The notes under the pieces were generated by a model. That model was not told where the DNA came from. It saw only the letters and a list, made by a program, of their open reading frames with translations, and made no database searches. Positions 20,695 through 31,865 of a stretch of DNA of 64,000 bases are shown one piece after another. A program made the position numbers and the translations under genes. Source of the stretch: Acanthosepion esculentum. Taxonomy: Eukaryota > Mollusca > Cephalopoda > Sepiida > Sepiidae. How positions within the stretch are numbered: the first letter of the stretch is position 1; every line of letters starts with the position of its first letter. Location of the stretch: NCBI GenBank assembly GCA_964036315.1, contig OZ038498.1, positions 6,816,778-6,880,777 of the forward strand. The letters run 5' to 3'.

Positions 20695-20825
20695 GACGAA
20701 TCTAAGCGCAGCTTTGTCTCAAATTCCCAGTTGAATTTGCTGGTTGCAACCGTAAGTTCTATGCTAGTAGTTTCTTCTCGGTTTCTTGTGATCTTCATAA
20801 ATTTAAATGCATTCGATAAGTTATT
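20695..20825 (+). pseudogene. Jockey-like LINE tail fragment
   Basis: The plus frame reads VEFAGCNRKFYASSFFSVSC, the family's C-terminal block, preceded by DESKRSF. A second copy is at 22305-22440. Confidence 0.6.
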
Positions 20826-20871
20826 GTACTAAACAAAAAGCTAAATAATAATAATTATTATTTTTATTATT

Positions 20872-21020
20872 ATAAGCATGACAGAGTGGGCCAATATCTG
20901 CACTGGAAAATATGCAACTTCTACGGGAAGGAAACTGAAAGAAACTGGTACGAACACCACCCAGACCCGCTTACGGAGATAGGACCTGTTACAATTCTAT
21001 GGGACTACACAATACACTGA
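20872..21020 (+). pseudogene. R2-like LINE C-terminal fragment
   Basis: The plus frame reads HDRVGQYLHWKICNFYGKET, then NWYEHHPDPL and ILWDYTIH before a stop. In R2-type LINEs this follows the zinc-finger-like block and leads into the restriction-like endonuclease region. Only about 45 residues remain. Confidence 0.75.
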
Positions 21021-21630
21021 AAGATGGAAGAAAAGGAAAGATGGAGGAAGAGAACGAAGAAATATAGACGGACCGACATGCACAGATATAGATATAGATA
21101 AATAGATGAATCCATAAGACAAAGCATTGATTGTGAAGAAGAAGTATATTTCGCTGCTTAACGTCTTTCTGGTCAGAGTTTCAGATTCCAAGGCCTCAGC
21201 GTTTATCTTATTGACGCGTTTGTTACTTCATCATTCTAACGAAAGTGCAAAAAATGGCGTAGTTGTTATCTGTTCCGAAGACAAGATCAGTGAACCAAGT
21301 TCCCGACTAGACTGTTATTGCTTCCCCCTTTTTATAGGGAAAACATGAATTAGGATTTCCCTCGTCATATAGTTCGACCGTCATCTTGTTACACTACTAC
21401 TCCGCCAGAGTGTGTGCTTATAGATCGGTTTCTTTCTTTTTTTATTGGTAATATATAACCTAATGGAATTTACTGAGCGCAAAAATATGAAAGCGATAGT
21501 CGAATAGAATGACTTGGTCGTGTCTAATAAAATACAAGACAGATGGAGACACACAGAGACCACAATAGCAACCCAACAACGTTTGATCATCAGCACCTCG
21601 GTGTGAGGGAATCGTTAGCAGCCTAGACTA
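21021..21630. other. Unassigned DNA
   Basis: No gene recognised. Open frames of 64-73 codons on both strands carry no motif. Confidence 0.5.
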
Positions 21631-21800
21631 GTTGATTATTATTATTATTATTGATGTTATTATTGCTGTTGTTATTATTGATGTTATTATTGCTGTTGTT
21701 ATTATTGATGTTATTATTGCTGTTGTTATTATTGATGTTATTATTGCTGTTGTTGTTATTATTGCTGTTGTTATTGCTGTTATTATTACTGCTGCTGTTG
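21631..21800 (+). repeat. TTR trinucleotide array with 27-bp higher order
   Basis: Interrupted TTATTATTG / CTGTTGTTATTATTGATG units. The first part repeats with a period near 27 bp. The poly-Leu open frame across it is an artefact of the triplet repeat. Confidence 0.9.
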
Positions 21801-22304
21801 TTTAAAATTCTCCATAATGGTATCCTTGCTAAACTATTTAATTGTTTTGCAAGTTTGGGTCCAAAATAAATGCTTCATAGATATTTATCCATATTTTTAA
21901 AAGAAAATGGCAAGTTACTTCTTTCAAATATTTTTTTTCATTAAACCCTTAATTTTTGGTTTTCAAGAGTTTTTAGAATAATGGAGATTTGAAAAAATTG
22001 ATTGGTCGACAGTCATTGGAAAGGATTCTGGATATAACAACTGATCCCCACTATAACAGAGGTTTCAGACAGATTCAAGAGTTTTCTTCAACTTAAATAC
22101 CCGAGATTTAATTTAGGTACAGAGTTTTCAGATTAAGGCACTGACAAAATCGTAAGAATGCTACTCTTAGATGCCCTATTTATATACAACAGAGGATCGG
22201 AAAATTGTTTAAAAGATCAAAGTGCAAAATTAAACTAAATGGTCTTGATAATCTTGTGGGGGGGGGGGTCGGAAATTTCCTTAAAACAAAGTAAGAAGTA
22301 AAGA
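21801..22304. other. Unassigned DNA
   Basis: AT-rich; includes a G11 run near 22256-22268 and the 22190-22260 partner of the segment at 20150. No gene recognised. Confidence 0.45.
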
Positions 22305-22440
22305 TCGTCATGAATTTAAGCGCAGCTAAATCTCAATTTCTGTTGAAAATGCTAGTTGTAACCGTAAGTTCTATGCTAGTAGATTCTTCTCAATTTCTTG
22401 CATTCTGCATAAATTTAAATCTCCAGGGTTACTGTATCAC
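22305..22440 (+). pseudogene. Jockey-like LINE tail fragment
   Basis: Nearly parallel to 20695-20825 (shared ATCTAAGCGCAGCT-like start and TAACCGTAAGTTCTATGCTA). It encodes the CNRKFYASxFFS block with differences. Confidence 0.6.
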
Positions 22441-22519
22441 AAGGAATATTTGATTTAATCTAATCGTTTCTAACAAATAGTGTTGAACGGGTTAACTTCG
22501 AGATCATTTCGAATGAATG

Positions 22520-23530
22520 CGAGGTTCCGCTGGTGTTCTATCCTGGGCTCATCAACGATCATCTCGATGTCGGCAGTAATCAATTAGGTATTTATGCAGA
22601 TGACACTACCATTTACTTCTGTATCAGTAGGAAGTCTGACAGATATGATAAAGTAGACCCTGGCAACTGCTCTTGAAAAGGACCTCCAATCAGTCGTGAA
22701 CAGGTCCAAGAAATGGCTTGTAAGTTTTAACGTCTCCAAAACAAAACGGCTTTTATTTAACCACCAGATAACCTTTTTTTCTGCCTACCATCAGCATGGC
22801 TGAGGCTAGACTCCAGGAGAGCAACATTCAACACCTTGGTCTCACGTTCTCCCCCGGACGTGAAGAGGAGCAACTATATATCGAAATAACTTAGTCTCCT
22901 GCAAGGAAGGTGGGTTCACTGTGTCATGGAGGAAACATTTTTCTCGTCAGATTCCATCTTACACATTTATATAAACCTACCATTCGTCCGCGCATTGAAT
23001 ACCGTTGCCATATGCTGTCTTGTGCAGCTGTTGTACACCTCGAGATCGACAAAATCCAAAAGGTAATTAATCTTGAACATGCATCTAGACTTCAATCATT
23101 TTCTCCACCGACGTCATTTCTGTGTCTGTCTACAAATATTTACTTGATAAACGCTGACAAGCTTCCGCACCCACTGTTCCTTCTACTAGATTGGTAAATA
23201 GGTCCCACACTTTTACTATTGGAATAGTTAAATGCAAACGCCACTTCTAAGCCAGTTTCTTTTCTCGCACTTCCCGCCTGTGGAACTCTTTTCAGTTTTC
23301 TTGCTTCCCTGATAACTACAACTTAAAAAAAAAAAAAAACATAACTGCAACCCCAATCGCCATCTTCAGTCTTGAAACCTTTTCATTTTTTTGTCTTTCC
23401 CCGATTCTCCAGTTTCTCGGTCGTATTCTCCTCCACTCACTGTAAACCCCGCGCCCCCTGCTCGTACTGGTGGCATTCCTGCCTTGCTTGGAGGTGAAAT
23501 GAAAAATAAAATATCGAAAATAGAGGCAGA
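22520..23530 (+). pseudogene. Jockey-like LINE ORF2, palm to C-terminus, decayed
   Basis: This copy keeps the RT catalytic centre: LINDHLDVGSNQLGIYADDT then TIYFCIS, where YADD is the metal-binding motif C. Then come LEKDLQSVVNRSKKWLVSFN, LQESNIQHLGLTFSP, YKPTIRPRIEYRCHM, and the terminal VALLALLGGE-like end (GIPALLGGEMKNK). An A14 insertion near 23325 and several frame changes break it. The end shows the family's TGCTTGG-GGTGAAATGA-like 3' terminus. Confidence 0.8.
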
Positions 23531-23804
23531 ATCGCCTAAATGTACATGGTATCGAATTTATTGGGGAATCTAAAAAAAAAAAAATTATTCTGTTTTGTCG
23601 ACAAGACAAAACATCTAGTAGTGGAAAAAAAAGTTTTAAATTATTACAGCACTCCTAATAAAAAGCAACATACCTATTGTATACACTTTTTCGAATGTAA
23701 CGAGTTAGCTGCATTGAGAAATGGAGCAAAAACTTCACTACGACTAAAATTACTATTTTGAAACGGACTAATAATCTTCAGTATCTGCCTGCCATTCATT
23801 AAAC
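23531..23804. other. Unassigned spacer
   Basis: AT-rich sequence between a LINE end and a SINE tail; nothing recognised. Confidence 0.5.
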
Positions 23805-23965
23805 ATGGCACGTGGAACTAGAACAGTCTATCCCAGTGAGCGAAATAAAGGGTTCAGTTCGACATTCCAACCACCTGAAGAAGGCCGGAGCGTACAACGG
23901 CCGAAACGTTGTAATAAATATGGCGACAAAGATGAGGAGAATAGTCCAAAAAAATGTAAATAGTG
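23805..23965 (+). mobile_element. SINE family II tail
   Basis: ATGGCACGTGGAACTAGAAC, CGAAATAAAGGGTTCAGTTC, CACCTGAAGAAGGCCGGAGC, CGGCCGAAACGTTG and ATGTAAATAGTGTA match the tails at 42170, 10020 and 47135. No head is visible upstream. The CTGAAGA / GGCCG-CGGCC / GAAAC arrangement is hammerhead-like but has an extra A before the stem. Confidence 0.75.
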
Positions 23966-25204
23966 TACTAATAATCTTTAGTAAAATTTAAAAACCCACT
24001 GAAATTGGCCAAAGAATTAACTGAAAAATCTTAAGAAAATAAACACTTATGCAAATGAACCCTTATTCTTTATAAATTTTGCTCTATTCCGGTGAGGGCA
24101 TCATTATGTGGATTGACACCAATAGCGAAGTGCTGGTACGGTTTTTTTTTTTTTTTTAAAATAAAGCCTTAAAAGGTCATTGCAGTCTACTATTGTGAAT
24201 TGCGTTCAAAATTTATAACACTATAGACTATTCTTCCGCACAACCTTAAGAAAAAAAGAAAAGTTAAACGACGCTTTAAAAACAAAAACTTACAAATATT
24301 CCCTGTTCGTCATATTTAACGAAACATGTATAAATGATTCTATATAAAGAAAAGATGATGTTTATGAGTTTATTTATCCAGTCAGATGCGTAGACAATCT
24401 GATTGGAATAGAATTCTTTTCGCATTCTATCTTCGCCTTTTTCGATCTGATGTACTTCCTTTTTTTTCATTCTTTTATCGTTAAGAGATTTTTTTTTTAA
24501 CAATCGATGCTTCAATTGGCTTCCTTTTCTTAACTCTTACATCTAACATTTGAGCCGTTTTAATTAGCACAACCATTCCAGCACCACGGCTTTATTTTTA
24601 GAGCCTCGTTATCGTTTTGCGCCATTACCTCGACTATTAGTCCGCCATATTCGATTTGACTTTTCTCTCCCACTACTGTCCTTATTAGGATATTGATCGC
24701 CGCATATCTAAGCTGGTTCTCTTTATCGCATTTAATTTCACTGTTTACGGTTCCTCATTATCGATGAATCGGCTGCTAATTGTGAATCTGAACGGAGAGA
24801 CCCTGCACCATCTTTGAACTGGCAATACCTGCAGAGTCTATTTTAGATGTTTAAGCGCATAAATCAACTGTCGGGAATTTACAATGTTTTCTAATCAAAA
24901 GAGTTGTCGATTATTTTAAGGACGGATCTTTATTAATACCGTGCACTGATTTACACACACACACTTGCAAGTTAGTTCCCCACAAAGAAAATCTCGCTAA
25001 TTCATAGTGCGTGATAAACATCCTTATTACTTATAGAACATCCTTATTAAGATATAAAATTATATTTAATGCATGTAAATACGTATATAGTATAACACCT
25101 CCAATGAAACTAGAATAAAAGTGAACAGATAGACAAATATATCTACACTGTATCGGCTATGACAGCTGAAAGTGTAGATATTAACCTCCTTTTAAAGTGT
25201 GTGC

Positions 25205-25205
<1 letters not shown>
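23966..25205. other. AT-rich DNA without recognised gene
   Basis: A T16 run near 24142, mixed sequence at 24540-24850 and a short CA run at 24955. No coding pattern or repeat partner recognised. Confidence 0.5.

Positions 25206-25256
<51 letters not shown>
25206..25256. repeat. (TA)n microsatellite
   Basis: About 24 TA units directly beside a small MITE. Confidence 0.95.
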
Positions 25257-25258
<2 letters not shown>

Positions 25259-25260
25259 CA

Positions 25261-25414
25261 CAGTGTAACCCGGATATAAGAGAGTTGTCGGGACCGGAGA
25301 AGAAGTATCTTATATCCGGGTTTGGTCTATTTTGTTTTATTAACACGGGCTCTGATTTGGAACCAGAGAAAATCTCTCTGATATCCGGGTTTCTCTTATA
25401 TCCGGGTTACACTG
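25261..25414. mobile_element. 154-bp MITE with CAGTGTAACCCGG ends
   Basis: The left end CAGTGTAACCCGGATATAAG and the right end (CTTATATCCGGGTTACACTG) are perfect inverted copies over 20 bp. Internal copies of the ATATCCGGGTTT word add further pairing. A TA follows the right end; on the left, CA separates the end from TA. CAGT-type ends and TA target fit a pogo/Tigger-derived non-autonomous element. Confidence 0.85.
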
Positions 25415-25416
25415 TA

Positions 25417-26010
25417 TATATAAAATGATAATATTTGGAATTCCCTAGGATAATGCCAAAGGGATATAGATCAAGGGAGAACTCAGACCGACTCCTTACA
25501 CACAAATATAAATGGATAAAATGTAACCAGGCTTAACAAACAAAAATTATGTTAAATATGCAGATTTAAAATTGGGGAAAGAAAGAGAATGTATTCAGAG
25601 GAGAGGGGGAAAGAGAAGAAAAGGAACCGGATGAACGGTTGGAAAATTGGCGATTCTTTGTATACAATCGAAAATATATTCTGTCTGGCTCAGTAGTTAG
25701 CTACGAATATGACACTTTTGTATTGTTTTGAACAAAAATTATTAATATTAATAATGTGTAGTAAAGAATTATTTCAAAGATTATAATTTTTTCCAAAGAT
25801 TTAAGCTAACATAAAAATACGATCTTGTTTAAAACGAATATAAGGATAAGACGCTACATAGTATTAATTATAATACTAAAAATAAATAATGATAATAATA
25901 GTAATAATAAACCTAATAAAGTATTAAAAATATAGAATCTAAATAAACATTACAAGGAAACAATCAAATATATATCTACAAAAAACAAACCAATTTAAAC
26001 ACACACACAT
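25417..26010. other. AT-rich DNA without recognised gene
   Basis: TAATAATAA-rich stretches near 25890. Nothing else recognised. Confidence 0.5.
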
Positions 26011-26104
26011 ATTATTTATTGTAATTTTATCATATAGACAAAAACCATGGTTTGTCTATATGACTGGTTTTGTCTATATGATAAAATTATGATAAATAAA
26101 TAAT
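26011..26104. repeat. AT-rich palindrome with a third arm copy
   Basis: The left arm (26011-26047) with TTTTATCATATAGACAAAAA is inverted in 26065-26104 (TTTTGTCTATATGATAAAAT). A third copy of TTTGTCTATATGA sits in the loop. It could be a small fold-back MITE or a cruciform-prone relic. Confidence 0.75.
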
Positions 26105-26318
26105 TATCGCTCTACTATCTGTATCGAGCTCTTTTTGAATTAACGATGCGAAATTTGGAATTTATATATTACTTTCGTTCTCATCGCATTATATATATAT
26201 ATATATGTGATTTTCTTTCATTATTTAATGATAATGTTATTAAGATTATCAGACTATATGAAAAAAACTTGCATAAAATATATAGACAACGCTTATCTAT
26301 ATTATTTAATGAGACATG

Positions 26319-26379
<61 letters not shown>

Positions 26380-26849
26380 CTTATATATGTGGTACCAAAT
26401 TAGGAAAAATGATTTTCTATTTCTAATTAGCGAAAACAGCACACATAATGAAAATAGATGTCTAATTAAGCAAATCACACAATTCCAAATACATATATGT
26501 ATATAGAGACACACTTATATACATATGTATACACATCAGCAGACATTACATACATACAATACATACTCATATATAAATCTATAAATATATATGTAATTCC
26601 ATATGTATCTCAAAAACGTGTTAGAGACAAATATATCAACAACTCCACACACATACATATATAGACACAATATAAAGTGTGTGCGCGTGTATATATCTAT
26701 ATGAAGTACACATATACAGACATGTACAATATAGATATAATTACATATAAACATTAATTCCTATAATAATACGAAAGTGACTACATGCATTAATACATGT
26801 AATTGTTATAACAGATGTTATTGTTTTCAAGGATAAACTTCTTTAAAGG
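26105..26849. other. TA and ACATA-rich region
   Basis: It contains (TA)n at 26188-26207 and 26322-26368 plus CA/TA-rich flanks. The 60-100 codon frames on both strands are Ile-Tyr translations of the repeats and are not genes. Confidence 0.8.
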
Positions 26850-27510
26850 AGAGAAGTTGTTTAGAGATTTTAAAACGATGTTTGTGTCTGAATTTGGATA
26901 CAAGTTCATTACGAAGGTTCAGTAATTCCTCCGGTTTATTATATTTAATTATATATATTTTTCTTGGATACAAAGTTTACATCGGTCTCTGAAGTTGTTA
27001 GGAGTTAGAGTTCTAGATATGATCTTCCATTCAAAATGCGTTGTTAGGCCATTGTCAACTAGATCCCACTAGTCTGGATAAAGTTTGATTTTTTAGGAAT
27101 TTATTGTGGAAGGAATGCCGGTGGTTATAGAAGCTTTATTTCAAACTTCCTGCGGAGATCCCAATTTAGATCTTCAGTTTTACATTTTCATCGGGGAAGA
27201 TAGTGGCCTTATATACCACATTTTCGGAAATACATTTTCCGACAACAAGACATTCGGTTTTAATCCTACAATTACAAGTGGGGCTAATTACTTGTACTTC
27301 ATTACTATGAAAATTTTTAAGGAGTCTCCTATTGTGGGAATTGATAATTTTCTCCACATTGTTGACGCGAGAGTAACTTATGATTAATGTTTTCCTATTA
27401 TGAAAATGTTTATCTATTAATTTTAGAAAAAAAAAAAAAAAGCCGATATTAATATTGGAAAGCTTGCAGAAGGGTGGGTTGAACCAAATGACTTTTTCTT
27501 GGAAAGTCAT
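26850..27510 (-). pseudogene. Penelope-like element: linker and GIY-YIG domain, decayed
   Basis: The minus strand reads KVIWFNPPFC, LKLIDKHF, ISYSRVNNVEKIINSHNRRL, a cysteine-rich CNCRIKTEC with GKC, and NVVYKATIF. In shifted frames follow IGISAGSLK, FYNHRHSFHNK, LTTHFEWKIISRTL and RDRCKLCIQEKYI. These match, in order, the linker, zinc-like motif, GIY-YIG nuclease core and C-terminal C-x-x-C block of GIY-YIG retroelements. An inserted T/A run gives FFFFF. Frameshifts make it a relic. Confidence 0.85.
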
Positions 27511-27987
27511 ATGGCTTATATATATATAAGTGATGCTGATAGATTTTTCTTGCAGCGAGTCTGCGTGGACTCACAGGTAGTGATTTTAGTGGGTTTCCAG
27601 GTTAGTCAATGGAATTCAAGTTTCTTAAATTGTAACTTTAAACTGCAGGACTCAAGACTATTTTTTTTTAACCAAAAGTTTTATTTTTTAAGATTTAGAT
27701 CAATAAATACAAAACTCAGTATTTACATACCAACATAGTTCAATTAAACTACTATATTTGCGAAGCTTTATTTTTAATTGACAGAACAAATTTTTTAAAT
27801 TAATAAATTGGATGTGAGGAATGGGTTTTTAGGAAAAGCAAATGGGATTAAGTAAACTTCCCATTAAATCAGCTTAGAAATAGGAGACTCAGGGACGCTA
27901 CCAAGTTTCACATCTGTATGATGCAAAATTTAAAGAAACTTTTTTCTGTAACGACTAATAGCACGAAAAATAAATTATCCAATAAAA
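27511..27987. other. AT-rich DNA without recognised gene
   Basis: T runs and AT-rich sequence only. Possibly part of the AT-rich family also seen near 30230 and 35490. Confidence 0.45.
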
Positions 27988-28290
27988 TAGAGGTGGAGCA
28001 ATGGATAGCGGCTCGGATTGAGGAACCGGAGAGCCGAGTTCGAATTTCAGTCGAATCTATTAAATTCAGTTACGTGCTAAAGGTATGAATCCTCTTCCAC
28101 CAGCTATGGGTAAATAGTAGGACAGACCGGGTTCTATAGCCTTGGATGGCAACTGGTCTACCGTAGAAAGAAATGGCAACCTACTGCGGGAAAAAAACAT
28201 CTGCCTCGTCAGTCATGTATCGAAAAGATACATGATCGCCTAGGCGTGTATCACACATGGCACATAACTGACTGCATGCGAATAAAACAT
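27988..28290 (+). mobile_element. tRNA-like SINE (family I)
   Basis: AGGTGGAGCAATGGATAGCG (A-box region), inverted arms CGGCTC and GAGCCG, and the B-box-like GAGTTCGAATTTC mark a tRNA-derived head. A middle block follows (CAGCTATGGGTAAATAGTAG, GCAACTGGTCTACCG) and a tail with AAGATACATGATCGCCTAGG, ending in AT-rich DNA. The same head occurs at 46315 (+), 59015 (-) and 34965 (-), with a different tail in the latter two. Confidence 0.85.
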
Positions 28291-28547
28291 TACAAAAAAT
28301 TCAAATAAAAACAAAATGGTGACTGTAGCGTTCAAGTAACACCAAAATAAAAATGCTGATTTTAATAGATGAACAAAACATTGTCATCACTTTGACAGAG
28401 TCTATAAACTCACCAATATCTTTTACTCTGAAAATAATCAACTAAATCAAATGTGATTTTAATCGATGAGAAAATTAACCCCGTCAACCACAAGCATTGG
28501 GCACAATTATGAAACCTAACCCTTGGGTTAGCGTGTCGTGCCAGAAA

Positions 28548-29128
28548 ATATTTTTCTTGCCAGAATCCATCTTGCACATTTACAAATCTACCATTTTTCT
28601 GTGCATTGAATACTAATGCCGTATCTGGTGTGATGCTCCTGTTGTACACCGAGATTTTTGACAAAATCCAAAGACGGATGTGCAATATAATCGATCCTAA
28701 CCAGGCATCTCGACTTCAGTCACTTTCTCACCGACGCGGAGTGGTTTCTCCCTCTTTTCTACAAATATTTTCATGGCAATTGCTAAGACGAGCCCCCACC
28801 CTTGTGCCCCGAATACATGAATTTAAGTATTCCACTAGAATGGCATTTTGGGCCCACACGTTTACTGTTGAAATACCTGGATGCAACCGCCACTTTTATT
28901 GCAGTTTTTTTCTCGTACTTCCCGCCTGTGGAAATCCCTTCTGTTTACTTGCATCTACAATCTTCAAAAATTGAAATGCAACGTCAAGCGCCATCTTTCT
29001 TGAATCCCGTTCATCTTTTGTCCTTTCCTCAATCCTCCTTATACTTCGTTTTCTTCCACTTTTCACCTGTACCCCTGTGTTCTAGTGGCATTTCTGACTT
29101 GCTTGGGACGATATTATTAGAACACCCT
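28548..29128 (+). pseudogene. Jockey-like LINE C-terminal fragment
   Basis: Landmarks in shifting frames: RMCNIIDPNQASRLQSLSHR, RGVVSPSFLQIFSW, PRIHEFKYSTRMAFW, FTVEIPGCNRHFY, and the family terminus around GISDLLG. Frameshifts throughout. It faces another copy on the opposite strand (29150-29720), tail to tail. Confidence 0.75.
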
Positions 29129-29149
29129 AAAACCACCCCACCCTAAAAA

Positions 29150-29720
29150 AGAAACACAACACAAGAAAAAAACAGTGGGGAAATACGTTTGGGGAAATAC
29201 GTTTGGAAGCCGAGACGCCATGTCAGGACCAATAATATTGCTGATTCTTTGGATTGTATCAAGAATCTCTAAATAAATAGCAAGAGCACGGGACCTTATG
29301 TGGCAGCAATATTCAAAGCATGGGCGAATGGTAGACTTATAGATATGCAAGATAGATTCTGGAGAGAAAGAATTGTCTATCACAATAGAGTAAATCAACT
29401 TTCTTAGCAGCTGACCTGGATTCACTGTAGTCTTTCCACTTCATGATAACCTGAGAAGGCGCAACGGGTCGCTCTCCTGGAGGTTAGCATCAGCCATGCC
29501 GATAGAAGGCAGAAAGGGGTCTCTCAGATGATTAGTAGAGAGCAGTTTTGTTTTAGGTGTTACAATTAAGAAGACATTTTTTGCCTCGGTTAATAACACA
29601 CTGGGTGTCGTTTTTGAGATCAGTCGGCAATTTGACCTCATCGAACTGATCAGACTTTTTTTTTATCGAGACGGGACAAAATGATTGTGTCATCAGTATT
29701 AGATACCAAGTTGAGAGCTG
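29150..29720 (-). pseudogene. Jockey-like LINE fragment, inverted relative to neighbour
   Basis: Minus frames show TKLLSTNHLRDPFLPSI, GMADANLQESDPLRLL, SPESILHIYKSTIRPCFEYC and LEILDTIQRISNIIGPD. The 3' end is cut at about 29150, before the usual C-terminal blocks. Local duplication of GGGGAAATACGTTTG is visible near 29176-29205. Confidence 0.75.
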
Positions 29721-30462
29721 CTGATGTCAGGAAGGCTGTTAATGAAAACTGCTACCTCCAAAAATTCCTTCAGAAACAGGACATATGGTGAAAAAATGCC
29801 CAAAACGATTTTATCGTGTCATTAAAGCGAAAGATTAAAAAGGATTTTTTTTTTAATTGCTTTTATGAATAAAATATATTATGGACACTGTCTTAAAGAA
29901 GATTTCTATGAATAACGAATTTTTACAGATTTTTTTTTTGTTTAAAAATTTTAGCGTATTTTACAATCTTAAAATTCTGTGTTAATTTATGTCAATCAAG
30001 TTTTGTATTAGTCATGTAATTATCTCCCGCTTAAATTTCCTAAAAAAACAAACTGTCGACATCTCATAAAAAACATCTCCACCTCTGTGTTAATAAACGC
30101 TTTTTAGCGATGTTTTAAAATAAAAAGTAATGCGTTTCAATTCAGGTTCATTCAACTATAAATCCGCTATTTTTCCCAACTAACGTGTAAGAAATTTAGG
30201 TTTTATTTTTGAAAGACTTAATAAAAGATAATTACGTTGGGTTGACAGATTTGTCAATAGGGACGATTTTTATAGATTTTACTAATAATCAGAAAAAATG
30301 ATTCCATCTGATTTAAATTTTAATAGATTTGAAATATAACAGTAATACTTCGGAAAAAAAAAGAATTAAATTAAATAAGAATGGGTTTATAGAAAAGTAA
30401 AATAAATTAAGAGAAAAAAAAATTAAAAATTTAGCAAAATTAACTTTAAAAATTAATTTAAA
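29721..30462. other. AT-rich DNA, shared core with 35490
   Basis: GTTGACAGATTTGTCAATAG and GGACGATTTTTATAGATTTT (about 30240-30280) match 35475-35515 in inverse orientation, so an AT-rich dispersed repeat is likely. No gene. Confidence 0.5.
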
Positions 30463-31625
30463 ATGAACTTACTATCCTCTATTTTATGGAGGGGGCGCAA
30501 CAATAAAGTCGACAGAGAAGTCTGTGCACAAGGTCCGTGTCATGGGAGGCTGGGAATGCCGCAATTGGCGAGTTACAAGCTCGCCTCGAGTTTGGCTTTC
30601 CTACACCGCGCATTGACAGGGGATTCGATTATGGCGGGGATTGTAAGGGACGCCTTCTCTTTCCTTACTATCAGTCCTCCCATCTAGCGGGTTGGGCGCC
30701 GTCGTAATCGGATTTCTTCACGAGTGGCTCGGAATAGACTATCTCTCGATGACAAGGCCTTCATATGGGACTAGGCGGATTTGCCAAACTGAACGATGTG
30801 ACGTTGGTTTAGAGGAAACGGCTTCGCACGCCTTCTACTATTGTCCTCGGGTCCTCCTCCTAATATGGGACCATGTCAGCGAGTTGACGGCTCATATCGG
30901 CCCAGAAAAGCTCGTGCTCATTGAGTATGCATACATGTGTGAATAATGTGTCACCTCCGTATTCTGGGGTGAAACCAATGGTGTTTCTGACGCTGCTGGC
31001 CATGGCCCGAAATGTGATTTGGACAACGCGAGAGGAGGAAGTCTTGCGAGGCATCCGTCTTTCTCATCAGGATCTGATCCGATTTTTGAGCATCAGCTCA
31101 AGATGAACATTAGAACTGATAGAAAACGATTGGTTTCGACAGACTTTAGCGAAACGTGGGTGACTGAGGCGAGCTTGGTTCGTGTGAACGAGGCTAGCCT
31201 TGATTTTCTCTTTTTGGTCTACCTATATCACATCGGGGTGGTTTCCTGTGGAGCCTCCCTTGGTTAAGATAGACAAGCTTTGTGTACCTAGTTAATGTGA
31301 GTAAGTGTTGTTCCTAGCCTACTCCCAGCTACATCTTTGGTTACGATTCAAGTTGAGATACCCAACCTACCCAGTTTGTTTTTGGTCCCCTTTCATCTCT
31401 ACTGAGTCAGCTTTCTTTACTCCCCATGTATATATATTTATTTTCTACTTCTCCCTTGGTGAGGGAGCCTCTTGATTTTGTTCAAGGGCAGCATACAGCG
31501 GTCTCTTTTTTGGGTTGGACGGGTCCTACTAACATCAGTTATCTTTATTTGGTTTATTTTGATACTTGCTTTGTTTTGGGGTTTATTCCCATCCCTCCCA
31601 TTGTAAATCATCCATAGATTTTTAC
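30463..31625 (+). pseudogene. TX1-like (L1-clade) LINE, ORF2 C-terminus and 3' UTR
   Basis: The plus frames read ILWRGRNNKVDREVCAQGP, GRLGMPQLASYKLASSLAFL, then after a deletion CDVGLEETASHAFYYCPRV with a C-x-n-H-x-n-C zinc-knuckle pattern, SELTAHIGPEKLVLIEYAY, and in another frame RHPSFSSGSDPIFEHQLKMN and IRTDRKRLVSTDFSETWV. This is the C-terminal portion of TX1-type ORF2. The following 350 bp (GACGGGTCCTACTAACATCA) recurs after the minus-strand copy at 41160-41795, marking the 3' UTR. Confidence 0.8.
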
Positions 31626-31865
31626 GTATAAAATTTGTAATGATCATGAAATTTTTATATCATGCGGTGCGTGTATTTAGGTTCCCTGAGAGTAGCGGTA
31701 TTGAGGTATATGAAAGAGTGATAGGTGACGGATTTCTTGTCGTGAATGTGTAACTTGTAATGAGTGAATGGTCGTGAATCGGATTAGCCAGGTATAAGAT
31801 AGTGAAGACCGACCTCAAACCATTCCCCCTCTTCGTTCGGCCATAATTGTATTTTATACTATATC

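Noticed and set aside
23865..23915. SINE tail CTGAAGA ... GAAACG as an active hammerhead
   Set aside because: An extra A separates the core from stem II, and no stem I pairing exists with the sequence after GAAACGTTGTA. An alternative hairpin, TACAACG/CGTTGTA, fits better. Kept only as part of the SINE observation.
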